A DNA stretch of 64,000 bases from Pseudomonas chlororaphis subsp. chlororaphis (GTDB taxonomy: Bacteria; Pseudomonadota; Gammaproteobacteria; Pseudomonadales; Pseudomonadaceae): NCBI RefSeq assembly GCF_003945765.1, contig NZ_CP027712.1:4712001-4776000 (forward strand). Direction: 5' to 3'. Below the pieces are notes generated by a model, which was not told the DNA's origin, made no database searches, and saw only the letters and a program-made list of their open reading frames with translations. Below, piece after piece: positions 61,625 through 64,000 of the stretch; within the stretch, counting starts at the first letter, position 1; each line of letters opens with the position of its first letter. The position numbers were made by a program, and so were the translations under genes.

Positions 61625-62560
61625 ATGTCCAACCGCCTGCCCGACCGCCTGCTCAACGACCGCCTGGACTGGAACCTGCTACGCACCTTTCGGGTGATCG
61701 GCCAGGAGCTGAGCATCAGCCGCGCGGCCGCCCGCCTGCACCTGACCCAGCCGGCGGTGAGCCAGGCCCTCAAGCGCCTGGAGGAACAACTGGGCCGCCA
61801 GTTGATCGCCCGGCGCGGGCCACGTTTTGCCCTGACCGAAGTCGGCGAGCAGATCTTCCACCTGGCCGGCGAGATCTACGGGCAGATGTCCCAGGTCAGC
61901 GGCGTGCTGGAGCAGCCGGCCGACGAGGTGATCGGCAAGGTGCGCCTGCTGATGATCAGCCGGATCTTTTCCGCGCGTTTCGATGATTTCCTCGCCGACT
62001 TCCACCGCCAGCATCCGCGGGTCGACCTGGAGATCGAGGTGCTGCGCAGCTCGGACATCGTCAGCGCCCTGCAGGAAAAAACCGCGACCCTAGGCCTGAG
62101 CCTCAACCGCCGGCCCCAGCCGCGCCTGGAACAGCGGCTGTTCCTGCGCCAGCGCTATGCGTTTTTCTGCGGCAAGCACCATGGGCTGTTCGGTCAGCAG
62201 AACGTGTCCGAAGGCGATTTGCAGCGGGAGAATTTTGTCAGCTTCACCAGCGACCAGATCGGCGGCATGCTCTCGCCGCTGACCATCTTTCGCGACCAGC
62301 AGGGTTTCAGCGGGCGCATCGTCGCCTCGTCGCCGAGCCTGGAGGAAGTGCGGCGCCTGGTGATCGCCGGCTACGGCATCGGCTGCCTGCCCGAGCATGT
62401 GGTGGCGGCCGACGTCGACGCCGGGCTGCTGTGGCGCCTGCCGCCCGACGAAGGCATCGCCGACGTCGACATCCATCTGCTGTGGAACCGCGAACAACGC
62501 ATGAGCCGCGCCGAGACGGTCTTTATCGAGGCCTTGCAGGCCTGCCTGGGCGCTCAGTAA
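61625..62560 (+). CDS. LysR-family transcriptional regulator
   Basis: The 311-residue protein has an N-terminal HTH (LSISRAAARLHLTQPAVSQALKRLEEQLG) and a periplasmic-binding-like effector domain (VRLLMISRIFSARFDDFL, then VIAGYGIGCLPEHVV). The start at 61625 (MSNRLPDRLL) is chosen; the longer ORF from 61487 covers the promoter. It is divergent from the MHS/amidase/deacetylase operon, its likely target, and its 3' end overlaps the convergent dehydrogenase by 7 bp. Confidence 0.9.
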   Translation: MSNRLPDRLLNDRLDWNLLRTFRVIGQELSISRAAARLHLTQPAVSQALKRLEEQLGRQLIARRGPRFALTEVGEQIFHLAGEIYGQMSQVSGVLEQPADEVIGKVRLLMISRIFSARFDDFLADFHRQHPRVDLEIEVLRSSDIVSALQEKTATLGLSLNRRPQPRLEQRLFLRQRYAFFCGKHHGLFGQQNVSEGDLQRENFVSFTSDQIGGMLSPLTIFRDQQGFSGRIVASSPSLEEVRRLVIAGYGIGCLPEHVVAADVDAGLLWRLPPDEGIADVDIHLLWNREQRMSRAETVFIEALQACLGAQ

Positions 62561-63483
62561 CCCTGGGCCCTGTCCACCTCGTTCAACAGCGTTTCGCCGG
62601 CTTGCAGGCGCCGCAGGTTGTCCGCCACCTGCTCGGCGATGCAATCGTGGGAGGCCGCCGAGGCCATGTGCGGAGTAATGGTGACCCCGGGGGTGCTCCA
62701 CAACGGATCATCGGTCGGCAGCGGCTCCTGTTCGAACACGTCGAGCAAGGCGCCACGCAGTTGGCCGCTGGCCAGGGCCTGCTGCAAGTCGTCGAGGTTG
62801 AGGTGGCCGCCGCGCCCGACATTGACCAGCGCCGCGCCGCGGGCCAGCCGGGCAAAGCTGTCGCGCCCGAGAATGCCGCGGGTCTCGGCGGTCAGGGGCA
62901 GCAGGTTGATCAGCAGTTCCACTTCATCGAGAAAGGGCTCCAACTGCCCCGGCCCGACGAAGGTGTGTACCCCCGCCAGGCGCTTGGCGCTGCGGGCCCA
63001 GCCGCGCACGTCGTAGCCGGCGGCGGCCAGGTCGAGGGCGATGGCGCTGCCCAGGGAACCCAGGCCCATGACCCCGACCTTGAACTGCCGCGCCGGCCGT
63101 TGCAGCGGCCGCTCCCAGTGCCGCTCGCGCTGCTGCTCCAGCACCCGGTCGAAGCCGCGGTGATAGTGGATCACCGCCCAGCGCAGGTACTCGGTCATGC
63201 CCTGGCGGTGGCCCGGGTCCACCACCCGGCACACCGGCAGGTCCGGGCACGAAGGGTCGTGTTCCAGGTGGTCGATGCCCGCCGCCACCGAATGAATCAC
63301 TTGCAGGCTGGGCAAGCGCCCCAGGCTGCCGGCGGGGGGAAACCAGCAAGCGGCGACCTGCGCCTGAGCGGCACGCGGATCGTCGGCCAGCACCGCCTGG
63401 ACCTGTGGCGCGCAGCGGGCGAAGGCGGCCTGCAATTGCTTGAGCAACAGGCTGTCGCGGGACAGCAGCACCACGATGCTCAT
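62554..63483 (-). CDS. D-2-hydroxyacid dehydrogenase, glyoxylate/hydroxypyruvate reductase-like
   Basis: The 309-residue NAD(P)-dependent enzyme has the Rossmann motif VMGLGSLGSAIALDLAAAGYDVRGWARS near 140-165, catalytic Arg in LVNVGRGGHLN near 228, Glu in DVFEQEPLP near 256 and His in ITPHMAS near 275. It resembles GhrA. The start at 63483 overlaps the upstream aldolase stop by 4 bp, so the two are coupled. Together they may work on a C3/C4 sugar acid or keto acid. Confidence 0.87.
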   Translation of the reverse strand: MSIVVLLSRDSLLLKQLQAAFARCAPQVQAVLADDPRAAQAQVAACWFPPAGSLGRLPSLQVIHSVAAGIDHLEHDPSCPDLPVCRVVDPGHRQGMTEYLRWAVIHYHRGFDRVLEQQRERHWERPLQRPARQFKVGVMGLGSLGSAIALDLAAAGYDVRGWARSAKRLAGVHTFVGPGQLEPFLDEVELLINLLPLTAETRGILGRDSFARLARGAALVNVGRGGHLNLDDLQQALASGQLRGALLDVFEQEPLPTDDPLWSTPGVTITPHMASAASHDCIAEQVADNLRRLQAGETLLNEVDRAQGY

Positions 63484-64000
63484 GACAGATAGGACTCGCG
63501 CTGGGACTCGATCAAGGTCAGGGCGGCCTCCCAGGCCAGCTCGATGATGTGGTCGGCGTCGTCGCGCTCGAACTGTTCGGCGGTGTGGGCGCAGACCTGC
63601 GGCGACGGGTAGTTCAGTTCGCAACCGCCAGCCAGCGCCTGGACCTGGGCCTGGCAGGCACGCTCGAGAAAATGGATCTCCTGGAACGCCTGGGCGACGC
63701 TGGCACCGCCCACCAGCAGGCCGTGGTTACGCAGGATCATCGCCTTGTGCGGGCCAAGGTCGGCGATCAGGCGCTCGCGCTCGTCCAGGGACAGGGCAAT
63801 GCCTTCATAGGTGTGGTACGCCAGCTTGCCGTAGAACTTCAGCGCGTGCTGGCTGATGGGCAACAGCCCCTGTTTCTGCGCGGCCACTGCGATGCCGGCG
63901 GCGGTGTGGGTGTGGATCACGCAGTTGAGGTCCGGGCGCGCCATGTGGATCGCCGAGTGGATGACGAAGCCGGCGGCGTTGACCCGGTGCCCGGCGTAGT
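63480..64000 (-). CDS. Class II aldolase/adducin-family protein (5' end outside the window)
   Basis: The reading frame is open to the window end, so at least 173 C-terminal residues are seen. Zinc ligands are visible in VIHTHTAAGIAVAAQ (His-x-His), and the later RNHGLLVGGASVAQAF is the family signature with the third His. Members are L-fuculose/ribulose-phosphate-type aldolases, epimerases or decarboxylases. Coupling to a 2-hydroxyacid dehydrogenase suggests sugar-acid or hydroxy-acid catabolism. Confidence 0.87.
   Translation of the reverse strand, partial: YAGHRVNAAGFVIHSAIHMARPDLNCVIHTHTAAGIAVAAQKQGLLPISQHALKFYGKLAYHTYEGIALSLDERERLIADLGPHKAMILRNHGLLVGGASVAQAFQEIHFLERACQAQVQALAGGCELNYPSPQVCAHTAEQFERDDADHIIELAWEAALTLIESQRESYLS

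Noticed and set aside
1..64000. CRISPR arrays, tRNA or rRNA genes, integrases or transposases
   Set aside because: Looked for and not found: no regular spaced repeats, cloverleaf ends or transposase motifs. The only repeats are REP-type elements and the local duplications listed.

Overview
The window is high-GC DNA from a fluorescent Pseudomonas, most probably Pseudomonas chlororaphis or a close relative. Three things point there: a pyoverdine-type peptide synthetase whose first adenylation domain reads as serine, a dialkylresorcinol darABC set, and an idi / C-methyltransferase / terpene cyclase cluster of the sodorifen-chlororaphen type. Several REP-type palindromes of the Pseudomonas kind lie between genes. 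No rRNA, tRNA, CRISPR array, integrase or intact insertion sequence was seen.

Layout. 0-8.8 kb: an iron-starvation block with a non-ribosomal peptide synthetase (cut by the window start), a siderophore-interacting reductase, a type II thioesterase and an SCP2-cupin protein. The four genes form two divergent pairs, and each has its own PvdS-type promoter (TAAAT or TAATT, 16 bases, CGT). 8.8-13.7 kb: an MFS exporter and its divergent TetR regulator with a twin operator, an SDR dehydrogenase overlapping a GH15 glycosidase, and a decayed copy of the TetR C-terminus. 14.3-17.0 kb: the homoterpenoid cluster. 17.2-21.3 kb: small hydrolases, then a GlxA-like regulator divergent from an isonitrile hydratase. 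21.4-23.8 kb: darABC on the minus strand, with a lux-box-like palindrome upstream. 24.3-27.9 kb: housekeeping and accessory genes.

28.0-32.5 kb carries qhpADCB, the structural and radical-SAM genes of quinohemoprotein amine dehydrogenase. The rest of that system lies at 40.0-49.4 kb: an aldehyde dehydrogenase with a sigma-54 promoter, the maturation genes qhpG, qhpE and qhpF, and a sigma-54 activator. The two halves are separated by a lower-GC PAAR / polymorphic-toxin locus (33.0-35.4 kb) with duplicated immunity-like debris, and by a HAD phosphatase, an Aer-like chemoreceptor, a hemerythrin and a lysozyme inhibitor. Together the two halves would take amines to aldehydes in the periplasm and on to acids in the cytoplasm.

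50.0-57.3 kb is an accessory block: a beta-propeller-like orphan pair, a small membrane protein, and a type VI secretion module of VgrG, an M23/SH3/pesticin-like peptidoglycan effector and an LprI-like probable immunity protein. 57.8-64.0 kb is catabolic: an MHS transporter, an amidase-type metallohydrolase and a deacetylase in one operon opposite a LysR regulator, then a D-2-hydroxyacid dehydrogenase and a class II aldolase cut by the window end.

Functions come from recognising families and motifs by eye. No database search was run.
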